Shown: one piece after another, positions 1 to 5,371 of the stretch | How the letters are laid out: the number at the start of each line of letters is the position of its first letter | Position numbering within the stretch: position 1 is the first letter of the stretch | Source: Acidimicrobiia bacterium | Lineage (GTDB): Bacteria; Actinomycetota; Acidimicrobiia; Spongiisociales; UBA5794 | Reading direction: 5' to 3' | Assembly: GCA_013695075.1 (NCBI GenBank) | Contig: JACDBE010000058.1 | Location: forward strand, 1 to 6,755 | Length of the DNA: 6,755 nucleotides | The notes under the pieces: generated by a model | Database searches by the model: none | Told to the model about the DNA's origin: nothing | What the model saw: the letters and a program-made list of their open reading frames with translations, nothing else | Made by a program: the position numbers and the translations under genes

Positions 1-3
1 GTA

Positions 4-54
4 CAAACTTTGAGCATTTCGCCACGCTATGCGGGGTGAAATCCTCAAGGTTTG
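4..54 (+). repeat. Long imperfect palindrome (hairpin), unassigned
   Basis: Positions 4-27 pair with 31-54 around a 3-nt loop (TAT at 28-30). Of 24 opposed positions, 20 are Watson-Crick, two are G-U if read as + strand RNA (9/49 and 21/37), and two are mismatches (15/43 and 24/34). Both wobbles pair only in + strand RNA; in minus-strand RNA they would be A-C mismatches, so the sequence favours a rightward RNA. The outer arms (CAAACTTTGAG and CTCAAGGTTTG) are AT-richer than the surrounding DNA. No U-tract follows. It could be the terminator of a gene to the left of the window, a REP/MITE-like palindrome, or the end of a mobile element. I do not recognise the family. Confidence 0.6.
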
Positions 55-74
55 CCGACTTGGGGGAGTGGATC

Positions 75-110
75 GCGACCACCCCCCGGTGACGGCGTAG
101 GCTCGTGGGA
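75..110 (+). promoter_or_regulatory. Leaderless promoter of the acyl-CoA dehydrogenase
   Basis: A GCGACC -35-like hexamer (75-80) is followed by a 17-nt spacer and the -10 element TAGGCT (98-103). Six nucleotides later comes the A of the ATG at 110, exactly where +1 is expected. No Shine-Dalgarno sequence lies between. Leaderless TAnnnT-N6-ATG arrangements are common in Actinobacteria. The thioesterase at 4934 has the same geometry and the same CGACC -35 core, which supports both calls. Confidence 0.62.
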
Positions 111-1774
111 TGTCACCCACCCATGTCGTAGAGAACCAGCCGCCACCGCTGGTCGACTACGACCTGTATGCCGCCGACCCGCTGCTACCCGGTCTGGTCG
201 AGGCGTACGCCCTCGGTACCGATCATGGCCGCCTCAGCGAGTTCGGCCGGGTGATGGGCTCGGCCGAGGTGATCGACTGGGGGTTCCAGGCCAACCGCAA
301 CTTGCCGGTGCTGCACACCCATGACCGGTACGGCAACCGAGTCGACCGGGTCGACTTCCACCCCGCCTGGCATCGGCTGCTCGACCTCGCAGTCTCCAAC
401 GGGCTCCACTCGCTCCCGTGGGAGGGCGGAGCCCACGGCTTCGTGGAGCGGGCGTCGCTGACCTTTTTGTCATCGCAGATCGAGGCGGGGCACTGGTGCC
501 CGATCTCGATGACCACGGCGGCGATGCCGGCGCTGCGGACCCAGCCCGAGGTCGCCATCGAGTGGGAGCCGCGCATCCTGTCGCGTGATTACGACGCCGG
601 GTTCCTGCCGGCCGCCAAGAAGTCCGGGGTGCTGGTAGGGATGGGGATGACCGAGAAGCAGGGCGGTTCCGACGTGCGCGCCAACAGCTCGCGCGCCGAG
701 GCGGTGGCCGGCGGCGGGCCGGGCGGGGAGTACCTCCTCACCGGGCACAAGTGGTTCACCTCGGCCCCGATGAACGACGCCTTCTTGGTGCTGGCCCAGG
801 CGCCGGCCGGGCTGTCGTGCTTCCTCATGCCGCGCTGGACCCCCGACGGGGAGCGCAACGCCATCACCATCCAACGGCTCAAGGACAAGCTGGGCAACCG
901 GTCCAACGCCTCCGCCGAGATCGAGTTCGATGGGGCGTGGGCTCGGCTGTTGGGGGAGGAGGGTCGGGGCCTGGCGGTGATCCTGGAGATGGTCAACGCC
1001 ACCAGGCTGGACTGCGTCACCGGGTCGGCGGCGCTGATGCGCCAGGCGGTGTCGCAGGCGGCCCACCACACCGCCCACCGTCGCGCTTTCGGCTCGGTGC
1101 TCATCGGCAAGCCGCTGATGCGCAACGTCATCGCCGACCTGGAGATCGAGACCGAGGCGGCCCAGGTGCTGATGATGCGCACTGCGGCAGCCTTCGACGA
1201 CGCCGGAGGTGACGAGCACCAGGCGAAGCTGCGCCGCATCCTCATCCCGCTGGCCAAGTACTGGGTGACGAAGCGGTGCACCGGGGTGGTTCACGAGGCG
1301 CTGGAGTGCCTGGGGGGCAACGGCTATGTGGAGGAGTCGATCATGCCCCGGCTGCTGCGGGAGTCTCCGCTCAACGCGATCTGGGAGGGTTCGGGCAACG
1401 TCATCGCCCTCGACGTGGTGCGGGCGCTGCACACCCAGCCGGCAACCGGGGAGGCCTTCCTCGCCGAGGTGGCCACCACCGCCGGAGCCGACCGGGCGCT
1501 CGACGCCGCCACCGACGCCCTCGCTGGTCATTTGTCTGGCGCGCTGTCCGGCACCCGCGGCGTCGGTGCCGGCTCGGTGGAGGGAGGCGCTCGTCGCCTG
1601 GTGGGATCGATGGCGACGGTGCTGGCGGCGTCGCTGTTGGTTCGCCACGCCTCTGCCGCGGTGGCCGAGGCCTTCATCGTCACCAGGGTCGTCGGGGACG
1701 GCGGGCACCTGTACGGGACCCTGCCCGCCGGGGTCGACACCGCGGCGCTGGCCAGCATGGCGGTCCCCCGCTGA
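110..1774 (+). CDS. Acyl-CoA dehydrogenase, AidB family
   Basis: A 554-residue FAD-dependent acyl-CoA dehydrogenase of the AidB branch, whose E. coli member is about 540 residues. These flavoenzymes introduce an alpha,beta double bond into acyl-CoA. AidB has weak isovaleryl-CoA dehydrogenase activity, binds DNA, and belongs to the alkylation-stress response. The AidB-type FAD/substrate motif MTEKQGGSDVR is at residues 180-190, and the LTGHKWFTSAP strand-loop follows. The segment ECLGGNGYVEE and the signature IWEGSGNVIALDVVRAL lie near residues 400-440, with E426 of WEGSGN at the position of the family's catalytic base. The C-terminal ~115 residues form the extra helical region typical of AidB. 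The start at 110 is set by the leaderless promoter. The stop overlaps possible CTG starts of trmL, so the two are probably co-transcribed. A role in branched-chain acyl-CoA or fatty-acid catabolism is as likely as one in DNA protection; family assignment is firm, substrate is not. Confidence 0.93.
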   Translation: MSPTHVVENQPPPLVDYDLYAADPLLPGLVEAYALGTDHGRLSEFGRVMGSAEVIDWGFQANRNLPVLHTHDRYGNRVDRVDFHPAWHRLLDLAVSNGLHSLPWEGGAHGFVERASLTFLSSQIEAGHWCPISMTTAAMPALRTQPEVAIEWEPRILSRDYDAGFLPAAKKSGVLVGMGMTEKQGGSDVRANSSRAEAVAGGGPGGEYLLTGHKWFTSAPMNDAFLVLAQAPAGLSCFLMPRWTPDGERNAITIQRLKDKLGNRSNASAEIEFDGAWARLLGEEGRGLAVILEMVNATRLDCVTGSAALMRQAVSQAAHHTAHRRAFGSVLIGKPLMRNVIADLEIETEAAQVLMMRTAAAFDDAGGDEHQAKLRRILIPLAKYWVTKRCTGVVHEALECLGGNGYVEESIMPRLLRESPLNAIWEGSGNVIALDVVRALHTQPATGEAFLAEVATTAGADRALDAATDALAGHLSGALSGTRGVGAGSVEGGARRLVGSMATVLAASLLVRHASAAVAEAFIVTRVVGDGGHLYGTLPAGVDTAALASMAVPR

Positions 1775-1797
1775 CCGGTCACCCGCTGACTGGGCAC

Positions 1798-2265
1798 CTG
1801 TTCGATCTGGTCCTCCACCAGCCGGAGATCGCCCCCAACACCGGCAACCTGATGCGGCTAGCGGTGAACACCGGGTGCCGGCTCCACCTGGTCCATCCCC
1901 TGGGATTCACCCTCGACGACGCCCGAGTGCGCCGCGCCGGCCTCGACTACCGGGAGCGGGCCACGGTCAGCGAACACTCCGGGTTCGAAGAGATGTTGGT
2001 CGCCGTCGCCGCACCGCGGCTGTTCGCCTTCACCGGGCGAGGTGACCTGCGCTACGACACCGTCAGCTTCACATACGGCGATGCCCTGCTGTTCGGGAAG
2101 GAGTCGGTGGGGCTCCCCGCCGAGGTGTTGACCCATCCGGCAGTGACCGCCACGGTGCGCATCCCGATCGCCCCCCAGGGCCGCAGCCTCAACCTGGCCA
2201 ATGCCGTCGCCGTAGTCGTGTACGAGGGGTGGCGCCGCCTCGGCTTTCCCGGCGCCCAGTCGTAA
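1798..2265 (+). CDS. trmL: tRNA (cytidine(34)-2'-O)-methyltransferase TrmL, SPOUT family, CTG start
   Basis: TrmL methylates the ribose 2'-OH of wobble nucleotide 34 in certain leucine tRNAs, using S-adenosylmethionine and a trefoil-knot SPOUT fold. From the CTG at 1798 the protein is 155 residues, close to the 157 of E. coli TrmL. The family's N-terminal signature PEIAPNTGN is at residues 9-17, the knot motif FGKESVGLP at 99-107, and the third SpoU motif RSLNLANAVAV at about 129-139, preceded by IPIAP. No ATG, GTG or TTG is in frame near the expected start. The residue aligning with the family's initiator Met (before FDLVLHQPEI) is CTG 1798, and two further in-frame CTGs lie at 1771 and 1786. 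CTG 1771 overlaps the stop of the upstream dehydrogenase (CTGA), so translational coupling could start there and add nine residues. No clear ribosome binding site is visible. Function is confident; the exact start is not. Confidence 0.9.
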   Translation: MFDLVLHQPEIAPNTGNLMRLAVNTGCRLHLVHPLGFTLDDARVRRAGLDYRERATVSEHSGFEEMLVAVAAPRLFAFTGRGDLRYDTVSFTYGDALLFGKESVGLPAEVLTHPAVTATVRIPIAPQGRSLNLANAVAVVVYEGWRRLGFPGAQS

Positions 2266-2292
2266 CTCCCGGGCGGCGGCTGGGGGTGCCCG

Positions 2293-2325
2293 TTCAGGCA
2301 GACTTCAGCCACACCGGGAGATGAT
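2293..2325 (+). promoter_or_regulatory. Direct-repeat operator and -10-like element upstream of the response regulator
   Basis: TTCAGGC at 2293-2299 and TTCAGCC at 2304-2310 form a direct repeat with an 11-bp period, the spacing used by OmpR/PhoB-type regulators that bind head-to-tail on one DNA face. A -10-like GATGAT (2320-2325) begins 9 nt after the repeat, and the -35 position would fall inside the repeat and does not resemble TTGACA, as expected for an activator-dependent promoter. The same box precedes the PepSY gene (4416-4433, 14 of 18 bases identical). A 7-bp inverted repeat (CTCCCGG 2266-2272 and CCGGGAG 2314-2320) brackets it. The likely ligand is the regulator encoded just downstream, giving autoregulation; this is inference. 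Confidence 0.6.
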
Positions 2326-2348
2326 GCCGGCGACGAGCGGAGCTACGC

Positions 2349-3026
2349 ATGCGGGTGCTGGTGGTGGAGGACGAGGGGGCCCTGGCGGCAGGGCTGCGCG
2401 CCGGGCTGGAGGCGGTGGGATACGCCGTGGACGTGGCCGACAACGGCACGGACGGGCTGTGGATGGCCACCGAGTTCCCTTACGACGTCATCGTGCTCGA
2501 CATCATGCTCCCCGGAGTCAATGGGTTCCTGCTGTGCCGGACGCTGCGGGAGCGGGAGGTGTGGACGCCTGTCCTGATGCTCACCGCCAAGAACGGGGAG
2601 TGGGACCAGGTTGAGGCGCTCGACACCGGTGCTGATGACTACCTGACCAAGCCCTTCTCCTATGCGGTGCTGCTCGCCAGGTTGCGGGCCCTGGTGCGGC
2701 GGGGTGGCGCCGAGCGGCCGGCGGTCCTGGAGGCCGGTGATCTGGTGCTCGACCCGGCGACCCGTCGGGTGTGGCGGGGGGGCACCGAGATCGGGGTCAC
2801 CGCCCGGGAGCGGTCGGTGCTGGAGTTCCTGCTGCGCAACCGCGACCGAGTGGTGTCGAAGCGGCAGATCCTCGACCACGTATGGGACTATGACTTCGAG
2901 GGGGATCCCAACATCGTCGAGGTATACGTGGGGAGGCTGCGCAACAAGGTGGACCGGCCCTTCGGACGCGCCTCGATCGACACGGTGCGGGGTGCCGGTT
3001 ACCGGCTGGCCGGTGACGGTGGTTGA
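2349..3026 (+). CDS. Two-component response regulator, OmpR/PhoB family
   Basis: A 225-residue transcription factor with an N-terminal receiver domain (about 1-115) and a C-terminal winged-helix DNA-binding domain (about 128-222). The receiver has the acidic pair E7-D8, phosphoacceptor D51 in VLDIMLPG, switch T79 in MLTAK and the conserved lysine K101 in LTKPF, so it should be phosphorylatable. The recognition-helix segment NIVEVYVGRLRNKV is at 188-201, followed by the family's C-terminal hairpin (TVRGAGYRL). The ATG at 2349 has a GGAG ribosome binding site at 2339-2342. The kinase gene overlaps its 3' end, so the two form one operon. The direct-repeat box upstream is of the type this family binds, suggesting autoregulation, and its copy before the PepSY gene suggests that gene is a target. 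The signal and wider regulon cannot be read from the sequence. Confidence 0.95.
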   Translation: MRVLVVEDEGALAAGLRAGLEAVGYAVDVADNGTDGLWMATEFPYDVIVLDIMLPGVNGFLLCRTLREREVWTPVLMLTAKNGEWDQVEALDTGADDYLTKPFSYAVLLARLRALVRRGGAERPAVLEAGDLVLDPATRRVWRGGTEIGVTARERSVLEFLLRNRDRVVSKRQILDHVWDYDFEGDPNIVEVYVGRLRNKVDRPFGRASIDTVRGAGYRLAGDGG

Positions 3027-4395
3027 CCCTCCCACCCCGGGGCAAGGGATTCTGCGCCGGGGCACCGTCCGGGGGCGCACCACCGCCGGTGCCGTGGCCG
3101 TAGTCGGCATCGCCCTGGCGGTGGCCTCGGTGGCCCTGGTGGCGCTGCTGTCCCGCTCGCTCACCAGCGCCGTCGAGGACGCCGCCCGGTTGCGGGCAAG
3201 GGAGGTGGTGGCCGCGCTGGAAGCCATGGAGGGAGAGCCACGGTTCTCGGTCTCCGACCCGGAGGAGCAGTTCATCCAGGTGGTGGACGACGCCGGGCAG
3301 GTGGTGGCATCGAGCGGCAACGTCGCCGGCCGAGCCCTGGTGGCCGACCTGGCGGCCGGGAGATCGGCGGTGGTGCGGGTCGGTCTCGACGACGACGATG
3401 CTCGATTCCTGGTGGTCGTCGAGACCGCCGGGTCCGCCACCGGACCGTGGCGGGTACTGGTAGGCGGCGGACTGGAGGACGTGGCGGAGTCGGCGGCGGC
3501 ACTGGCCCGGCTGCTGGCGGTGGGAGCACCGTTGCTGCTGGCGGTGGTGGCGGTGACCACATGGTGGGTGGTGGGTCGAGCGCTCGCTCCGGTGGAGGCG
3601 ATGCGCCGTCAGGTCGATGCGATCTCCCCGGCCGAGCTGCGCCGCCGGGTACCCGAACCGGGTCATGGCGATGAGATCTCCCGCCTGGCGCATACGATGA
3701 ACCGGATGCTCGACCGATTGGAGTCGGCACAGCTCCGGCAGCATCGCTTCGTCTCCGACGCCTCGCACGAGCTGCGTTCGCCGGTGGCAGCCATCCGCCA
3801 GCAGGCCGAGGTGGCGGCGGCCCATCCGGGACGGGTCGCTGTCCCGGCGCTATCGGCGGCGGTGCTCGCCGAAAGTCTGCGGCTCCAGCACCTGCTCGAC
3901 GACCTACTGATCCTGGCCAGGGCGGACGAGGGGAGTTCGCCGTCACCGCACCGGCCTGTCGACCTCGACGACCTCGTCATCGAGGAGGCGAGACGGATCC
4001 GGGCGACCTCGCAGCTCCGGGTCGACACCGCAGGGGTCTCCGCCGGTCAGGTCGACGGCGACGGTTTCATGCTCGAGCGCATGGTGGCCAACCTCGCCGG
4101 CAACGCCGCCCGCCACGGACGATCCCGTATCGGCTTCGAGTTGGCGCAGGTCGACGGGTTGGTCACGCTGGTGGTCGAAGACGACGGCACCGGGATCGCT
4201 CCGGCCGATCGGGAGCGGATCTTCGACCGGTTCGTCCGCCTCGACGAAGCGCGGACGCGCTGGCACGGTGGGGCCGGACTGGGTCTCGCCATCGTTGCCG
4301 AGGTGGTGGCCGAGCATGGGGGAACGGTGGCCGTTGGTGAGTCCCCTTCTGGGGGCGCCCGCTTCGAAGTTCGCCTCCCCGCCTCCGCCGGCTGA
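3019..4395 (+). CDS. HAMP-containing sensor histidine kinase
   Basis: A 458-residue membrane kinase partnering the overlapping response regulator. Residues ~23-45 form TM1. Residues ~46-164 form the extracytoplasmic sensor region, which is rich in acidic residues including four consecutive Asp at 124-127. Residues ~165-188 form TM2 and ~189-240 a HAMP linker. The H-box FVSDASHELRSP carries phospho-accepting H250. The ATPase domain has N-box asparagines N358 and N362 (NLAGNAARHG), G1 motif DDGTG at 388-392, F-box-like IFDRFVRLD, and G2 motif GGAGLGLA at 417-424. All catalytic boxes are present, so it should be active. The start is a GTG at 3019, or possibly 3013 (two residues longer); both lie inside the regulator gene, and neither has a strong ribosome binding site, which implies translational coupling. 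The sensor region resembles small extracytoplasmic PAS/CACHE-like folds but I cannot assign a ligand. Confidence 0.94.
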   Translation: MVDPPTPGQGILRRGTVRGRTTAGAVAVVGIALAVASVALVALLSRSLTSAVEDAARLRAREVVAALEAMEGEPRFSVSDPEEQFIQVVDDAGQVVASSGNVAGRALVADLAAGRSAVVRVGLDDDDARFLVVVETAGSATGPWRVLVGGGLEDVAESAAALARLLAVGAPLLLAVVAVTTWWVVGRALAPVEAMRRQVDAISPAELRRRVPEPGHGDEISRLAHTMNRMLDRLESAQLRQHRFVSDASHELRSPVAAIRQQAEVAAAHPGRVAVPALSAAVLAESLRLQHLLDDLLILARADEGSSPSPHRPVDLDDLVIEEARRIRATSQLRVDTAGVSAGQVDGDGFMLERMVANLAGNAARHGRSRIGFELAQVDGLVTLVVEDDGTGIAPADRERIFDRFVRLDEARTRWHGGAGLGLAIVAEVVAEHGGTVAVGESPSGGARFEVRLPASAG

Positions 4396-4415
4396 AGGGC
4401 GCGCCGCCGGGTCGT

Positions 4416-4448
4416 TTCAGGCTCTCGTCAGCCGCCATCGGGCATGGT
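4416..4448 (+). promoter_or_regulatory. Direct-repeat operator and -10-like element upstream of the PepSY gene
   Basis: TTCAGGC at 4416-4422 and GTCAGCC at 4427-4433 repeat the box found before the response regulator, with the same 11-bp period. Aligned over 18 bases, 14 are identical; the differences are three spacer bases and the first base of the second half-site. A weak -10-like CATGGT (4443-4448) starts 9 nt after the box, the same distance as at the regulator promoter. This points to a separate transcript for the PepSY gene driven by the same response regulator. Confidence 0.6.
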
Positions 4449-4461
4449 TGATCCAAACAAG

Positions 4462-4489
4462 GTCCCCGCCGCTTGCCGCAGGCGGGCAC
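4462..4489 (+). promoter_or_regulatory. GC-rich hairpin in the PepSY gene leader
   Basis: CCCGCC (4465-4470) pairs perfectly with GGCGGG (4481-4486) around a 10-nt loop, and GT/AC (4462-4463 with 4488-4489) extend the stem past one mismatch. It lies between the proposed promoter and the ribosome binding site at 4494-4499. It could stabilise the leader or tune translation, but a short GC-rich hairpin in a 70% GC genome may also be chance. Confidence 0.3.
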
Positions 4490-4504
4490 ACCGAAAGGAA
4501 CGAC

Positions 4505-4822
4505 ATGAGCTGGACCAGATGGATCGCCGCCGGTGCGGTGGTACTCGGCGCCGGTGGCGGAGTTGCCATCGCCAACGGCGACGACGACGCCCCGATAACC
4601 GGCTCTGCCCTGGAGCAGGCGGTTGCCGCCGCTGTCCAGGCCACCGGCGGGGGCACGGTCACCGACACCGAGATCGGCGACGACGGTGCCGCCTACAGCG
4701 TCGAGGTGAGGCTCGACGACGGCAGCCAGGTGGAGGTCAACCTCGACGCCGACTTCGCCGTGATAGGGCGTTCGGTCGACGACGATGGAGCCAGTGACCG
4801 GGACGGCGCTCCCGACGACTGA
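4505..4822 (+). CDS. Small acidic PepSY-domain protein, exported or membrane-anchored
   Basis: A 105-residue protein. Residues ~6-24 are a hydrophobic Ala/Gly/Val segment after a short Arg-containing N-terminus, consistent with a signal peptide or membrane anchor; I see no lipobox. Residues ~32-90 fit a single PepSY domain: a helix (GSALEQAVAAAVQATGGG), then strands TVTDTEIGDDGAAYSVEV and DGSQVEVNLDADFAVI. The exported part has about 21 Asp/Glu, three Arg and no Lys, with an Asp-rich tail. The start at 4505 has a good ribosome binding site (AAAGGA 4494-4499); the frame stays open further upstream into the kinase gene, but that extension is spurious. PepSY proteins are frequently encoded beside OmpR-type two-component systems and have been proposed as protease inhibitors or regulators acting outside the membrane. 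Here the shared operator box suggests it is a target of the adjacent regulator, and perhaps a feedback partner of the kinase. Confidence 0.85.
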   Translation: MSWTRWIAAGAVVLGAGGGVAIANGDDDAPITGSALEQAVAAAVQATGGGTVTDTEIGDDGAAYSVEVRLDDGSQVEVNLDADFAVIGRSVDDDGASDRDGAPDD

Positions 4823-4838
4823 CCCCCACTCCTCCAGA

Positions 4839-4886
4839 TTCTTAGGACCGAAAAGCGTCGCCTGGAGCACGCTTCGGTCCTAAGAA
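4839..4886 (+). terminator. Strong hairpin, probable terminator of the sensory module
   Basis: TTCTTAGGACCGAA (4839-4852) is followed by its exact reverse complement at 4873-4886, a perfect 14-bp stem. An inner GCGT/ACGC stem (4855-4858 with 4869-4872) continues it after a two-base AA bulge, leaving a 10-nt loop. It begins 16 nt after the PepSY stop codon and lies before the next promoter, as expected of a terminator. There is no U-tract on either strand, which is common for actinobacterial hairpin terminators but leaves room for another role, such as an operator palindrome or a dispersed repeat. Confidence 0.68.
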
Positions 4887-4898
4887 GGTGCCGGTGGC

Positions 4899-4934
4899 CC
4901 GACCCTACGCCGCCGGAGCGGTAGCTTCTGGTGA
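4899..4934 (+). promoter_or_regulatory. Leaderless promoter of the thioesterase gene
   Basis: CCGACC (4899-4904), a 17-nt spacer, TAGCTT (4922-4927), six nucleotides, then the A of ATG 4934. Spacer length, the -10 pattern TAGnnT and the CGACC core all match the promoter of the acyl-CoA dehydrogenase at 75-110. The only purine-rich candidate ribosome binding site (GGAG 4915-4918) is about 15 nt from the ATG, too far to be convincing, which supports leaderless initiation. Confidence 0.62.
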
Positions 4935-5371
4935 TGCTCCACCGCACCCGACTCAAGGTCCGGTTCTATGAGCTGGACCCGTACCGCCACGTCAACCATG
5001 CTGCCTACATCCAGTACTTCGAGGTGGCCCGCATCGAGCTACTCGACGAGGTGGGGATGGGGATCGGTCAGCTGTTTGCCGCTGGATACCAGCTGATGGT
5101 CACCGAGCTGCACATCCGCTATCTGGCATCGGCCGGCTCGGGCGACGAGCTGGAGGTGTCCACCGAGGTCCTCGAGCTGCGGCGGGTGTCGAGCCGGTGG
5201 CGGCAGACCATTGCGCGGCAAGGGGCGGTGGTCGCCGAGCAGGAGATCGTGGTGGCAGCAACCAACCTGGGGGGCCGGCCGGTACGCCTTCCCGATGGCC
5301 TGGCCGACGCCCTTCACCCCTACCTGGCGGCACCGAACCAGACCGGTGTAGCCCCTATCGTGCCCGGGTGA
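4934..5371 (+). CDS. Acyl-CoA thioesterase, 4-hydroxybenzoyl-CoA thioesterase/YbgC/FadM-like hotdog protein
   Basis: A 145-residue single hotdog-fold thioesterase, which hydrolyses acyl-CoA to free acid and CoA in the cytoplasm; members are usually 130-150 residues and act as tetramers. The signature YELDPYRHVNHAAYIQYFEVAR spans residues ~12-33 and corresponds to the family pattern Y-x-x-D-x-x-x-H-V-N-x-x-x-Y-x-x-Y-x-E-x-x-R. D15 is at the usual catalytic aspartate position, and E30 with R33 lies on the long central helix. A GTG at 4931 directly precedes the chosen ATG; the leaderless promoter places +1 at 4934 and decides the start. The stop codon overlaps the GTG start of the aldehyde dehydrogenase relic (GTGA), so they once formed a coupled operon. 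Acyl specificity (aromatic, short or medium chain) cannot be read. Confidence 0.9.
   Translation: MLHRTRLKVRFYELDPYRHVNHAAYIQYFEVARIELLDEVGMGIGQLFAAGYQLMVTELHIRYLASAGSGDELEVSTEVLELRRVSSRWRQTIARQGAVVAEQEIVVAATNLGGRPVRLPDGLADALHPYLAAPNQTGVAPIVPG

Noticed and set aside
470..1708. A 412-codon open frame on the minus strand opposite the acyl-CoA dehydrogenase
   Set aside because: Low-complexity His/Gly/Arg-rich translation with no family motif; it is the antisense shadow of a clear gene in high-GC DNA.
1276..1797. An upstream ATG at 1276 as the start of trmL, giving a 329-residue protein
   Set aside because: The extra N-terminal region is a Gly/Arg-rich frame-shifted reading of the dehydrogenase gene; TrmL homology begins at 1798.
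2266..2292. Terminator after trmL (CGGGC 2270-2274 with GCCCG 2288-2292)
   Set aside because: Only a 5-bp stem with a 13-nt loop in very GC-rich DNA and no U-tract; too weak to call.
2343..3560. Long minus-strand open frame opposite the regulator and kinase genes
   Set aside because: Ser/Thr/Pro/Arg-biased composition, no recognisable domain, and both opposite genes have complete catalytic motifs.
4268..4504. An upstream ATG at 4268 as the start of the PepSY gene
   Set aside because: It lies inside the kinase ATPase domain in another frame; the ATG at 4505 has a good ribosome binding site and begins a signal-like segment.
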